Shown piece by piece: positions 27,244 through 39,132 of a DNA stretch of 64,000 bases. Source of the stretch: Jaapia argillacea MUCL 33604. Lineage: Eukaryota > Basidiomycota > Agaricomycetes > Jaapiales > Jaapiaceae. Numbering within the stretch: the first letter of the stretch is position 1; each line of letters starts with the position of its first letter. Below the pieces are notes generated by a model, which saw nothing but the letters and a program-made list of their open reading frames with translations, had not been told where the DNA came from and searched no databases. Position numbers and translations under genes: made by a program. The DNA lies in assembly GCA_000697665.1 (NCBI GenBank), contig KL197712.1, positions 1,726,280 to 1,790,279 of the forward strand, given 5' to 3'.

Positions 27244-27415
27244 ATTGAAATGGGAAACGGCTCATGTATTACCTGGCCGTGACGAGGGTGGGTTATGAAT
27301 CCTTCCACCTTACAATAGCTCGGATTTGATCAAATACTCCTCTGACACGACCTTTGATGCACAGCCTCGATTCCGCTGAATGAACGACAAGGCTCAGACG
27401 GGACTCCTTGAGATA

Positions 27416-29040
27416 TCATAACATCGGGTTTCGTCTTGGAAACGCCTGGTCCAACCGCATAGTGCAAAGAGGCCGGGCCTGAACGGAAGAATTTATCGAA
27501 AATGGTCGGTAAAGGCAACGAGAGTTGGATAAGACAAGAACGATGAGCGGATTGTGACTAACCTCTCTTTTCGGAAGGGTGCAAGTGTTCACTACCAGAG
27601 TTTGCAAGCGGTTCTCGGGCGCATCGAAATACTTTCCAAGTGATGGAGCCTGTGCAAGAAATTTCTCGAATTAGACAACCAGAGGATGGAAAGGTCACGC
27701 ACGAGTCTTTCGGCCCAAATTTACCTCCTCTCGCGAGACTTCCGTCAATTCACCAGTCGATCGCCTTCCAAGCTTTGTCAATATTTGTTTGGAGATATGT
27801 CCTAGGAAGATCTACCGATCAGTGACAGTCAGGCATGTCAGTCGTAGCGTTGCATACTAAGCTTCTTCGAAGAGCCTTGCTGAGGAACTGCCCCTGAGCT
27901 AGCTTCAAGGATGGTTTGGGGCCCGAGCGCGTCAATGACGAGTTCAGGCATAGGATGGTTGATAGGGGACAGTGTTTCGGACTGCAATTTGGGAGCAGCA
28001 ATCTGGCGCTCCTCCTGTTTCCGCTCTTGGGCCCATGTTGCATCCTCTTCTGCCTCACACGCCGCCCTACGCGCCAAAATTTCCGCTCTAAGTCTGACAC
28101 CCCTCAGTTAAATACTCGAAGAGTCTGGCCATCAGAAATGAGGCAACACTGACTTTCGAATGGCTTTCTCTTCTTTGAAGAAGTCTCGAGGATCAGGCAG
28201 GCCGATGGGTAACGAGAGGTTATACCATGCATCCACCATGGTCAAGTCGGAAGAAGCATCGGCTGAGGACATGATTTGCAACATGACATCGCCGACTTCA
28301 TCATGGGTAGGACATTCATTGGAAACTGCGTCCACGCGGGTAACCTGTGCCTCATCCTCGTCGTTCGGCAGGTCTGAGTCATTAACACATTGGGCTGGAT
28401 AGTTGGGATCCTGCTGTGCCACCCTTGCATCAAGTAATTCCCTCGCCTCTCGTCGTCTTCCCTTTGAAAAGGTCGAACGTGGCGAACTTCGGGAAATGGC
28501 ATGCTGGCACATATCGTGGCATCGTCAAACTTAGACGCCAAGATACGTAGATCAGTACACATGGTGGAGGAAAGGTAGCAGTTTGGCCAAGGGAGGGGGT
28601 TGGTCAACTTGATGGGTTCTCGACCTAGCGGGTGCTCGGTAGTTGGCCAGATTGGAACACTCATGTGGGGTCAAGACATCGCTCGGAATCCATGGGTGGG
28701 AGTCCCTGGTGAATGAAATAAACCCGGCACTCGATGAAGGGATCTTCGTCGAAAGGAAGTCCATAAACCTATAAGAATAGGAAGTCAGTCGGCGCTCGAT
28801 CAAATGAGACTGAGGTGTACGTCATCCAATAAACCAACATATCTGTTGAGAGGAAGTGCTTCGGCGAGTGAAATCTCTGCCTCGCTCAGCTCCGGGTAAG
28901 TTTGGGCGTTGAGGGTGGAAACAGGGTTAATTGAGAAACCAATGATGGTCTTGATGGCTGGATCATTTCTCGTCCCGTCATCTTCATCGTCTGCACCGTC
29001 CGAGTGTTGGAAATTGTGGGAGGCAGCAGAGGTGAGCATC
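27416..29040 (-). pseudogene. Copy A of the unknown gene family, frame broken
   Basis: Follows the exon plan of copy B: the NDPAIKTIIGFSINPVSTLN exon at 28815-29040, the FDEDPFIECRVYFIHQGLPP exon, and DAWYNLSLPIGLPDPRDFF. The KLQSETLSPINHPMPELVID exon, the RRSTGELTEVSREEV exon and a last exon ending PRRNPML (stop 27416-27418) follow. Compared with copy B the large second exon carries two one-base length differences that shift the frame (near 28665 and 28445). The upstream region 29200-29480 resembles the upstream region of copy C. Confidence 0.6.
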
Positions 29041-29049
29041 AGTGATTCA

Positions 29050-29701
29050 GCGTGAGTTGCGAAAAAAAACCTGGGGCTTGGAGATTAGAAACAACCCATT
29101 ATGATTCTCGAAGTCTTCAAGTCGAACAAAAGGGGAATGGAGGAGAAGACAATTGAAGACAAGGAAAGACAAGGGCACCGGTGACATGTGGGTCCCTGGT
29201 TTGTGCGCCACACGATTATGGCTTGTTCTTATGAATTTCCATCAACGATTGAAGTAACATACTGGTATGTAGGTCGACGGAAAACATGGTGAGTTGACGA
29301 GGAAGCACAGTTAGCTCGCACTTGAGAACATCATGGCGAGGCTGAGCAAGTTGAAAGCAGGACTTTGGAGGAGTCTCTCCATGCGGCAAGCAGGTAGGAA
29401 AGCACAGCGTAATGCTGGCCCCGTCACTAGAAGAGGAACCTAAATATGTATTTCTCAACTCTGTTCACACGGCTCGGGATGACAAAAGATATCTAATTGT
29501 TCAACTCACAAGACACATCTCCAACTTGAACAAAAAGTTTAAGTCGCTTCATCTCAGTCGTGGGTTCGACCCCTACTATAGGTGGCGAATGGGGTAGCGG
29601 AAAGGCGAAATCGGGTAACCATGTCGTTCGGCCATCGCCAGTGCGCCAAGTTCAAGCTAGCTCGGCGATAAGGGTGCAAATTGCAGAAAGGGGGATGGCC
29701 A
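29050..29701. other. Upstream region of copy A
   Basis: Contains short frames on both strands, including an 80-codon minus frame at 29216-29458 whose sequence resembles DNA upstream of copy C. It may be a 5' exon or untranslated region. I cannot decide which. Confidence 0.4.
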
Positions 29702-29864
29702 ATGGCTGAAATGGGAAGCTGCTAACATATTACATGACCGTGTTGAGGCTGGGCTGGGAATCCTTTAACCGCACAATAGTCTGGATATGATCAAATAAAC
29801 CTCTGACACTGCCTTTGATGTGTCGCCTCGATTCCGCTGAATGGACGACAAGAGTCAAACGGGA

Positions 29865-31510
29865 TTAAGAAATCGTGAAATCGGGGAACTCACTTTTCGT
29901 CTTGGAAACGGTTGGCTCAACCTGCAAAGGGGCCAGGCCTGAAGCTGAACGGAAGAATTTATCGAAAACGGTCGCTAAAGGTAACGAAAGTTGGGTTGGG
30001 CAAGCTCAAAGAGCGGATTATGACGAACCTCTCTTTTCAGAATGGTGCAAGCGTTTGCTACCAGAGTTTGCAGACTGTTCTCGAGTGCACCTAAATATCT
30101 TCCAAGTGATAGAGCCTGCGCAAGAAATTCTTCGAATTAGACAAGTACATGCAACCAGGGGATGGAAAGGTAACGTACGCGTCTTTCGCCCGGAATCCAC
30201 CTCCTCCCGTGAGGCCTCCGTCAATTCACCAGTCGATTGCTTTCCAAACTTCGCCAATATTCGTTTGGATATACGTACTAGAAAGATATAACGATCAGCG
30301 ACAGTCAGGCATGCCTGTCGTAGCATTACATACCACTCTTAGAAGAGCCCTGCTGAGGAACTGCCCCTGAGCTGGCTTCAGGGATGGGCTGAGGCCCCAG
30401 TGGATCAATGACGAGTTCAAGCTTATCATGGTTAAGAGGCGATAGTAGTTCAGGCTGCAATTTGACGGCAGCGATTTGGCCCTCCTCCTCCTCCTTCCGC
30501 TCTGAGTCTGATGTACCTCAGTTAAGCGCCCGAAGATCCTGACGATCAGAAAGGAAAAGACTTACTTTCGGATGGCTTTCTCTTCTTCAAAGAACCCTCG
30601 AGGATCGGGCAGGTCGATGGGTAACGAGAGGTCATACCATGCGTCCACCATGGTCAATTTGGAAGGAGCATCGGTCGAGGACATGATCTGCAACATGATA
30701 TCGCCGACTTCATCATGGCCAGCATGTTCCTTGAAAACTGCATCCACTTGAGTAGCCTGTGCCTCATCTTCATTGTTCTGCGCGTTGGGCAGGTTCGACT
30801 CATCAACGCATTGCGCCGCCGAGTTAGGATCCTGCTGTGCCGCCCTTGCATCAAGTAAATTCCGCCTCGTCTTTTCGTCTTCCCTTCGTAATGGTTTAAC
30901 ACGTCGGCTCTCTGGAAATGGCATGCTGGCACATATCTGGGTGTCGTCAAACTCAGATGCCAAAATGCGGAGATCACTACAGATGGAGGAAAGGTAGCAA
31001 TTCGGCCAAGGAAGGGGGTTGGTCAACTTGATGGGCTCTCGACTGAGTGGGTGCTCTGTAGTGGGCCAAATTGGAATGCTCATGGCGGGTTCAAGGCATA
31101 GATCGGAATCCGCAGGCGGGAGTTGTTGAGTGATGAAGTAGATCCGACACTCGATGAAGGGATCCTCGTCGAAAGGAAGGCCGTAAACCTGCAAGGATAA
31201 GCAGTCATGAATGGCTTAACTATGGGAGATTCAGGCTTACATTGTCCAACACGCCTACATATATCTTGGGGGGAAGTGTCGCGGCAATCGCGATCTCCGC
31301 CTCGCTCAGCTCTGGATATGTCTGCGCGTTGAGAGTGGCCACATAATTAATTGAGAAAGCAATGATGCTCTTGATAGCAGGATCATTTCTCTTTCCATCA
31401 TCGCCATCGTCTACATCGTCCAAGATTTGAGGGCTGTTCACTTGAGGGCTGTTGGCAGAGGCAAGCATGAGCGATTCCGCCTAAGAATACCAGTACGTAG
31501 ACTCGTAGAG
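29865..31510 (-). CDS. Copy B of an unknown gene family, apparently intact
   Basis: Exons read on the minus strand: MLASANSPQVNSPQILDDVD with NDPAIKSIIAFSINYVATLN to YVGVLDN, then the main exon VYGLPFDEDPFIECRIYFI through IWPTTEHPLSREPIKLTNPL and DLRILASEFDDTQICASMPF to FFEEEKAIRK. Next come an exon with KLQPELLSPLNHDKLELVID, one with ILAKFGKQSTGELTEASREE, one with LGALENSLQTLVANACTILK, and a last one ending EFPDFTIS (stop 29865-29867). Introns are short with GT-AG borders. The N-terminal exon has no certain start; the ATG before LASANS is possible. No signal peptide, membrane span or catalytic motif is visible, and I recognise no domain. The middle is acidic and Gln/Asp-rich. Function unknown. 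Confidence 0.6.
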
Positions 31511-31798
31511 TCAACTTGAAGGTAATTGGTGAAAGGAAAAGTGGTCGCCTGGAGATTGGCATTTGCCCATTGTCTTTACGATGTCTTTGAATCAAACTTT
31601 AAGTCGAACGAGAGCGTAACGATGGATGGGACAATTGAACTTGACACAAGGATTACCAGTATTCCCCGGAGCGCCACATGATGGCGTGCCCAACTGGGCT
31701 TGTCCTTGTCCGTTTCATGGATCGCAAGATGAACGCAACAAAGCACTGACTTGTCGGTCTTGTTCTCTGTAAACAATAACCTTCGGAAGACATCGTCA

Positions 31799-32532
31799 AT
31801 GGACTCTCCGTCTGGCGTCTTTACCAGCCTAAAAAGACGATATTCATGGCTTCATCATTCCAAGTTATACCCTGATTCAACATGGCGTCGCTGGTACCCT
31901 GTGAGCACAAACCTCGAGACTCTGAAAGCCGACTATTCCATAGGTCCCAGCCGCTCAGCTATGGCGATATCTGTGTCGTTCGTGGCTCCATCGCTCTCCC
32001 TGTCCTCAAGCTTTTTAAAGGCAGTGACTCCCTTGAGACCGCTTTCTCTCAGCAGACTCGCGATGGCTACGAGAAATATCTTCATCTCAACAAGCCTCGA
32101 CCGGCTCTCATTAGCACTGAGAGGCCAACAAAAGCGAATGGCGAATGGCGACCAACAGTCTGGGACTTGGCTACGTACGGAAATAGCGAATACCATGATC
32201 TACGCAGACTTTACAAGGCCTTCCTTCTGGCCGTGAATTCGACACCAGACTAAGTGGGCCACGTCCACACTACTCCAGAGTGGCGGGGTACATCCAAGCA
32301 ATGGATGTTGGCGTTGGATTATACCCCTCCACTCAAATACTGGGGAAATCACCAGTGGAAGTCGCTGCCCTCGGCACCCGAGGAGTCCGCGACACATTAT
32401 GTTGTAGAGGGTAATATGCTAGATGAAGCGCAGTGTTTCGCCGAAGAACAGCGCCTGATGTGGAGGAGAAAACCAAGACAGGAGAAGAAGGCATGGAGAA
32501 ATGAATTTCTGGTGGGTACCGATCCATTCTGA
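31799..32532 (+). pseudogene. Unknown two-exon gene with one in-frame stop
   Basis: Exon 1 from the ATG at 31799 (MDSPSGVFTSLKRRYSWLHH) ends STWRR plus two bases. A 50-base GT-AG intron (about 31889-31938) leads into WSQPLSYGDICVVRGSIALP in frame. The frame continues through RPTKANGEWRPTVWDLATYG to NSTPD, meets TAA at 32251-32253, then stays open for another 92 codons in the same frame (HTTPEWRGTSKQWMLALDYT, HYVVEGNMLDEAQCFAEEQR) to a stop at 32530-32532. No splice pair that removes the TAA keeps the phase. It is either a gene ending early at 32253 or a recently disabled longer one. I do not recognise the family. Confidence 0.55.
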
Positions 32533-33674
32533 CCACGATATCGCATTCACATGCGATCAAGGTTCACCTCAAGAACCAAAAAAAAGAAAATGTGAGTCAC
32601 CCTGTGATATTCGGACCCCATTTTCACCAAGTTTCCCTCCAACTTAGTATGCCCAAGGCGTAGCAGAAGGATACATCGTCCAAAACACAGTTGAGACAAC
32701 TAACGCTCACTTGGTAGGTCATAAACGGCCATCCGGATTTACATGACGCAAGACTGACTGCACTTCTCAAGGGGAGAAGAACACCATCCATGGTTTCGTC
32801 GAGATTTTCTCTGTCGTCACTGCTCACTACTATCTCCGAAATCTCCGGCATGAACTCGAACACTAACAAGATCCGTCGTACAACGAAAGGGACCCGAGCT
32901 ACTCCCTCGATCCGTGATGAGTTAACCCCCCGGCGGGGATCCACTTGCGGATCCCTCAATCTACAATCTACCAATAGGAATCAATTTGCCATGCTCGCAG
33001 CCATGGAGAATAGCCCTCCACCAAGCCCACCGATTGCTGCCTTCTAGACTACCCGCCGCAACGTGCCTCTTACATACCCGACGTACCCGTGCTTCGGTTT
33101 TCTCGTGATCGCTAATTATTCCTACCCATATTCTACCATTTATTCATCCCTACACGAATCCCACTATTATTTGACAATGATACCCTGTATATTCCGTTCA
33201 CATGTCTCCGTTGCCTGATACCTTAACTATGCACCTCCTTCAACTTATGACGCTCCGTTTTCCCTTTCTCAATCCTCCGCAAAGTTCGTCAAACGCACTG
33301 TTCGAACAGGCATGCTCGCCACTGGGGTACGATTGGGTGAGGCGCCCACCACACGACGTCGGGCTTACTGGCAATTACAATGGGAAAGGGGAAACCTGGA
33401 TGGTCAACCGTTAACATTCCCCATGCCGCCCGCTTGCATTCATGATCACAAGCAAATATTAGGGATGGTGCAACAGCATCAATCATATGAGAGAGGTCTA
33501 CATTTGCGAGAATATACAAGAGAGTCATAGTATAGTCAACCAACATACTCATGTGCGACGGTGTCAACGAGCTGCAAACTTATTATGACGGAACCAACGA
33601 CGTGTCCCCAACCCAGGCCGTCCGTCTAGTCAAACCTGAGGGTTTACCTCAGGCCCAAACTCCAAAGTTGACGT
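32533..33674. other. Intergenic, no gene supported
   Basis: Overlapping frames on both strands of 60-115 codons, none with splice support or domains. It contains the downstream flank of VPS10 (minus) at its right end. Confidence 0.5.
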
Positions 33675-36600
33675 CTACTCCTCGTCCTCAAACCTCAGTA
33701 TCTGGGCATCCTCATCAACGGGAACGTTCCTGTATCCGCGTCTTGGCGTAACCCTCCCCATGAGTCCCTCAGTCCTAGAAGACACGTATTCCCACCCAAT
33801 ACCAGCCAAACCAACCACAAACCACGGTATTGAAGCCAGTGTCCCCAATAAACCAGAGTCGGAGCTGGCGCGGTAACGTGATGACATTGTATCTCCTGGC
33901 AGTCGGATCGTCCTGGATGCAACCAACAAAGTGAGCAAAACTTGAGCTGGATGAAGGATGAAAAGTAAACACACCCTCTCGCCAGGCCGCTCCTTCTGTA
34001 ATACCAGTATCCAACCAGCGCGGTAAATGCGAATGGCAGCAAGATGACAGTCCACCAGAAGAACGCTCCATGGGCTTTGAATCCAGGGCAAACATGAGCC
34101 GCACCCCTGTCAGGTCGAGGTCCACCCTCGCAGGAAGAGTAAGGAATCTTGCGATAAGCGGTTCGCTCATACCAGTAGTCTTCTCCGGCTCGGCAAGGAG
34201 TTTCGGGGTCGTTGGGGAGCGCTTGAGCACCTTCGACTAGGACACATTCACCCGCGTCATTTCGAAGGTAGTTGAATTCGCTAGGGGAACCCGGGTGAGG
34301 GCGATGGGAGGATGGATAGGGTGAGCAGAAACATACCATTCAAAGTCGGTAGCTGAGCAGACACAGTTCTTCACAACCTTTTCTGCGGCTTTGGGTTGGT
34401 TTCCGACGACGCAATTCGTGTCTCGTACTCGGCGATGATATAATGTCTGTAGTTAATCAACGATTTCAGCACGTTATACCCACAGCGACGTCACAGTCGC
34501 GAACGTACCTGTCGGCCAAAGAGACATCTCTCCGTGCGTTCTTCGCTGGGGCTCCAGAGTTCAAAGTCATCATGGCCTGGATCGTCGACGCTCAGAACAC
34601 CTAGGACGAGAAACATCATTAAGAATATTCAATAAAATAGCGTCGATGTACTCACATTGTCTTGAAGTCAGAGCCGAGAAATCAATCTGTATCGCAACAG
34701 ACGTGGTCGACCTCTGGAATTGTCCCAGCAAAACGAATCTTCGACTGGTATCCGAAGGGACAGTCACGATACTCCTAACTCTCATCTTCTCATCACTAAA
34801 CTTATACTCCCTCCAATTCTTCCCTTCGTCAGTGCTGAATAGGACGTGATCGGTGGGCACTTCGTCGTTGGCCATGACAAGGATAGATCCGGAATCACCA
34901 AACTCCCAGAGATGAGCGTCCTTTTGAACCTCTTCCCAAGTGAAACCACCGTCTCGACTGAGGAAGGTATCGCAGTCGGTGTATGGTGCTAAGCTTTCCC
35001 CGACATTCCCCACGGCCATGAGTAGACCAGGAACGGAGGGAGTGCTATATGTTGCACGAGGGTCGAATCGTTCCGTATAACCATGGACATGCAGTGCACA
35101 ACTCTGACGAGCAAAGCGTCAAACGATGGGGGTTGATAAGGCAGTGCATTAATATTTACCGTGCGGTCACACTCATAAGGAAGTCCCACAGAGTCCACGG
35201 TTGGTGGCGGGAGCGGTTTCCACGTGCCACCTGAATCATCCTTGAGTCAAGCGAGAAGAGGCTTTCAACAAGAGACATACCATCATTATGAGTGATACGG
35301 GATTGCAAGACTTTCTTGCCCGTAACAGCCGCCTCGGTCGGGTTAGCAACAATATTGATGAGCGCGATACCATCCAGCCCAATCATCTTTTCGAAATCGA
35401 CATAACCTCGTTCGTCTCTGTTGACATTGTCAGCCGAGAGACCAAAGTAGGTTCCGTTCGAGTTGGATTTCAGGATGTTACCCCAATAAGGGCTTGGAGG
35501 CTCAGATGTAGTGACGTGGAGGAACACGGACATAGTACTTGACTCGAGGATAGTGTAAGCCTAAACGGTTTGACGGTCAGTAGATGGAAGAGAAAGCGGA
35601 AAAGCAGATGCGTACATGTTGAGTCGGGCGCATACTGGGCGGGAACATGCCAGTTGCAAACGTCTTGCCATCCAGCGATACCTGAAGTTCCAAAGACTGA
35701 CGAGCTTGCACATACTACCCAACAATAAGTCTCACGATCCACCTTAGAACCCATTCAAACACTCACCTCAGCAACGATCAAATATTCCGAGAACTTCGCA
35801 AACCCAACAACATGATCAAACAACTTCCTCTTCTTCGCAAAGAAATCCGTTCCTCCAACAAGCTCCAACGGGACTCCAGTCTGTCCAAAAGCCCTCTGAT
35901 TACCCACCTTATCGCGATACGACTCGCACAAGATCTGGGTTCTGTCAATCTTGAGTTCCGCATCCCTGGCCCATTGACAATTCCGGACGTATTTCTCAAT
36001 GAACGTCCAGTGTCGCCCATTGTCCCTCGAATAGTATGCCTCCGCATGACATTCCGTCGCACCACCTTCACATCCTTGATTTCCAGTCCAGATGAGATAG
36101 TCCGAGTTGAGTGGATGGAAGTGCATCACTTGGGCGCCGAACGTGTTCGGAACTAGGGGAGCTTCCATCAGGTACCATGACTTCCCAGTATCTGTCGTGT
36201 AGTAGAAGGTATTTGTGTTGCTGATGAGGTAGGCACGATCATTCGAGTACGAGTGGAGATAGAAGGCAAGGAATTGCTTGTCGGAGTAGAGTCGACCCCA
36301 GGTGTAACCTTCGTTGCTAGATTGCCAGATACTGTTGTCCGACAGTCGAACCAAAATCGTCTGTAAAAGTGTAAACAAAAGGTTAAGGACGGGTCGAGCA
36401 GGCAGATAGGTGGGGATATTACCGTTGAATCCTTGAAATAAGCCTCTTGGACAATGAGAGCGGGGAACTCAAACTGAGAAGCAAGATCAGTCAACCAGAA
36501 ACCACAAGAGGTGTACAGGAGCATCACATACAGTCTGATGCTTGACCTCGCCCTCAGGAGGTTGGGCTACACACAAACGGTCAGTGGATAGCGCATACAC

Positions 36601-39132
36601 CCACCAAAGGACCATCATACCTTGCGAGCACGGTTTCTCAATCTTATCATCCTTCTTGACACCACGATTCCGATCGCACGTATTCCCAGGAATCAAACGA
36701 TAACCGGAAGACCCGAGGTAAGTCTGTTCGGGTCTGTCGTTCGTACAGACACCAGCTGGGATTGGTTCAGGTCCGACTGGCACGCATTCCCTTCCATTTC
36801 GGACATAGTTATAGTCGCTAGTCAAGCAGACCAGTTAGGATAGAAAGGTATTATAGCAGAGAGAAATGACAAACCATTCATAATCCTCATCAGTACAAGG
36901 ACAATTCTCCTCATGCCCGACTGGATCCTCAAACTTGTGACCAATGTAACAATCCGCATCGGGTTTTCGTCTCATATACCATTGCTACACCCAAACACTC
37001 AGTAAATTTCGTCACAATATAAGAGTGAGCACCTACCCGGTGTCCCATGAGACACTCCGTATTGGAGAGAGTCCTAGCATACCACCTCTCCAAATCATTT
37101 TGCGTACACTGTCTTCTCCTCAACGTGGCAAAGTCAAGGAAAATCACCGCATATCTTCCCTGATTCCCCACTTGATCCCTCCTCGCGATCTGCCCCAAAA
37201 GAACGAACTTTTGTGACGTCGAATCGGGCACAGTCGTCAGCGCTCGAGCTCGCATTTTGATTCCCAAATTGAACGATTTCCTGTAAAACGTCGGGTCAGT
37301 AAACCTGGTCAAGCAGGAATCAGGGCTGATACACACCAATTCCTCCCCAAATCCGTCGAATAACGAATAGTATCAACCCCTTCCTCATCATTCACAACAA
37401 CCAAGATACTACCCTGATCACCAAACTCATACTTATGCGCATCCCTCCTAATCATACTCCAACTCACCCCAGTATCGGTACTCAAAAACGTATCGCACTC
37501 GTCATACGTCCTTAAGTACTCCCCGATGGAGCCTACACCCATCGCGAAACCGGGAGCGGTAGAGGAGAAGATACGACCAAAGTTGTGGGGCGTCGTGACG
37601 GAGTGGAGGTGCAATGAACAGGAATCATCGACTGGGTCGCATGGGATACGACGACCGTCGCTGTCCACCGAGGGAGGCCGGATGCGGGACCAGTTGCTCC
37701 CTACACATCCACAAACAACAATCAGTTGCCAGTCGCAAAGGTGGGAAGGAATGAACACACCATCATCGAAAGTAATCAAAGATTTCAACTGCTTCTGCGC
37801 AGTCCCACCCTCCACTTCCTGCGCATTCGCGACAACATTCGCAATACCAACACCCTCAACCCCATACAAATTCTCATAATCAACATACCCCATATCATTC
37901 CTATTCGTATCCTTCAAACTCTCCACGAAATAGGTTCCATTTGAGTTACTAACGAACAAAGTTCCGATACTACTTTGTTGTTGTAAGACGACGTCGACTG
38001 CGAGGGAGTGGGTGGTTGATTCGACGATGGTGTATGCGTTTTCACGGAGACGGGCTGAGGTGGCGTGTGGGAATTGGGCTTTTGCCCAGTTGACGGTGTC
38101 GACGGTGACGTAGAGTAACATGTCGCCTTCACTTCCAGTCGAGAGGTCTTTCATGGCCACCACGGCGAATTTGGAGACGATAGCGAAAGCGATGACGCCT
38201 TTGGCGTTCTTGCCGATACCAAGGTCTTCAACTTTGTTATCACCCTCGAAAAAGTCGGTTGTGGAGAAGAGACGGCTTTGGGAGAGGGAGTGCGAGCCTG
38301 TCGATGTTGAGGTGTCAAAAGCGACACAGTAGATCAAGTCTGGGTGGGCGTCGTGTTTGAAATCCTTGCTACTATGTGCGAATTGGCATCGGGTCGTTTC
38401 ACCAAGGAGTAGTTTTGGCTCGTCAGAGAAAGCCTCTTTTGTGTAGTATGTCTGAAATCCGGTGTCATATAGGTGATCAAATGCAAACAACAAAACTGCA
38501 ACTCACCTCGTCATGACACACAGCGCCCCACCCGCTACGGTCGCAACTTGTACCTTGATAGAGAATGTAACCGTACTTTGTGGGATCGGAGTGGAAGCTG
38601 AGAGGTCGAGCGGTGTATGCGGGGGCAATGGGCATGTCGAATCTGCGCCATGTCCTACCCCGGTCTTCTGTGCGATAATGGGTCATGCCCTTGCCCAAAG
38701 CGAAGGCCTGGGGCGAAAAGTCAGTGGGTAGTTCCGTGTGTCGTGTAGGTCACTTCGTTGGGAGATGCCCACGAAAGGTAAAGAGATGGTACTCACGTAG
38801 CGGTTGTCAAATGGATGCTCGATAACCATACTTATTGTTGACTCTGGAATATCTGGTGCCCGCTCCCAAGACTTTCCTTCGTTTGTCGAAACGTACACAT
38901 TTCCCTCGACGACATCGTGATATATCATATTCTAACAAAAATCGTCGATTCAAGCAGCCTAACGAGCGGAAATGGGACATACTGTGGTATCATCGAAGAA
39001 AAAGAGACGCGCAGGCAGATTTTGGAAATATGTGATGGAAGTTTCTGGGTCTTGGGCGTTGACGACGAGCAAACATAGTAGCAGAGACAGGAACCACGAC
39101 AGGAAAGCCGCAGTTCTGTGGTAGGGGGCCAT
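33675..39132 (-). CDS. VPS10: Vacuolar protein sorting receptor Vps10 (sortilin family)
   Basis: A type I membrane receptor of roughly 1,450 residues in many exons. It cycles between late Golgi and endosome and carries carboxypeptidase Y-type cargo to the vacuole. The start (ATG 39130-39132) gives a signal peptide ([20 protein letters not shown]). Two tandem Vps10 domains follow, each a beta-propeller with Asp-box repeats: [31 protein letters not shown] and STDLGRNW in the first; [34 protein letters not shown] and STDEGKNW in the second. Each ends in the cysteine-rich 10CC module ([40 protein letters not shown]). A membrane span ([20 protein letters not shown]) and a short tail with a second hydrophobic stretch close the protein before the stop at 33675. 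Two domains, as in yeast. Confidence 0.95.

Larger units (their letters stand above)
27248..31480. repeat. Tandem duplication of a roughly 2.4-kb unit
   Basis: The segments from 27248 and from 29702 align with an offset of 2.40-2.45 kb through to about 29050 and 31480. They share GATTCCGCTGAATG, CGTCAATTCACCAGTCGAT, GAACTGCCCCTGAGCT, CACTCGATGAAGGGATC and CGCCTCGCTCAGCTC. Each unit holds one copy of the unknown minus-strand gene. Divergence is substantial, so this is not a very recent duplication. Confidence 0.85.

Noticed and set aside
33202-33567. Plus and minus frames of 70-92 codons between the unknown gene and VPS10
   Set aside because: Mutually overlapping, no splice support and no recognisable residues.
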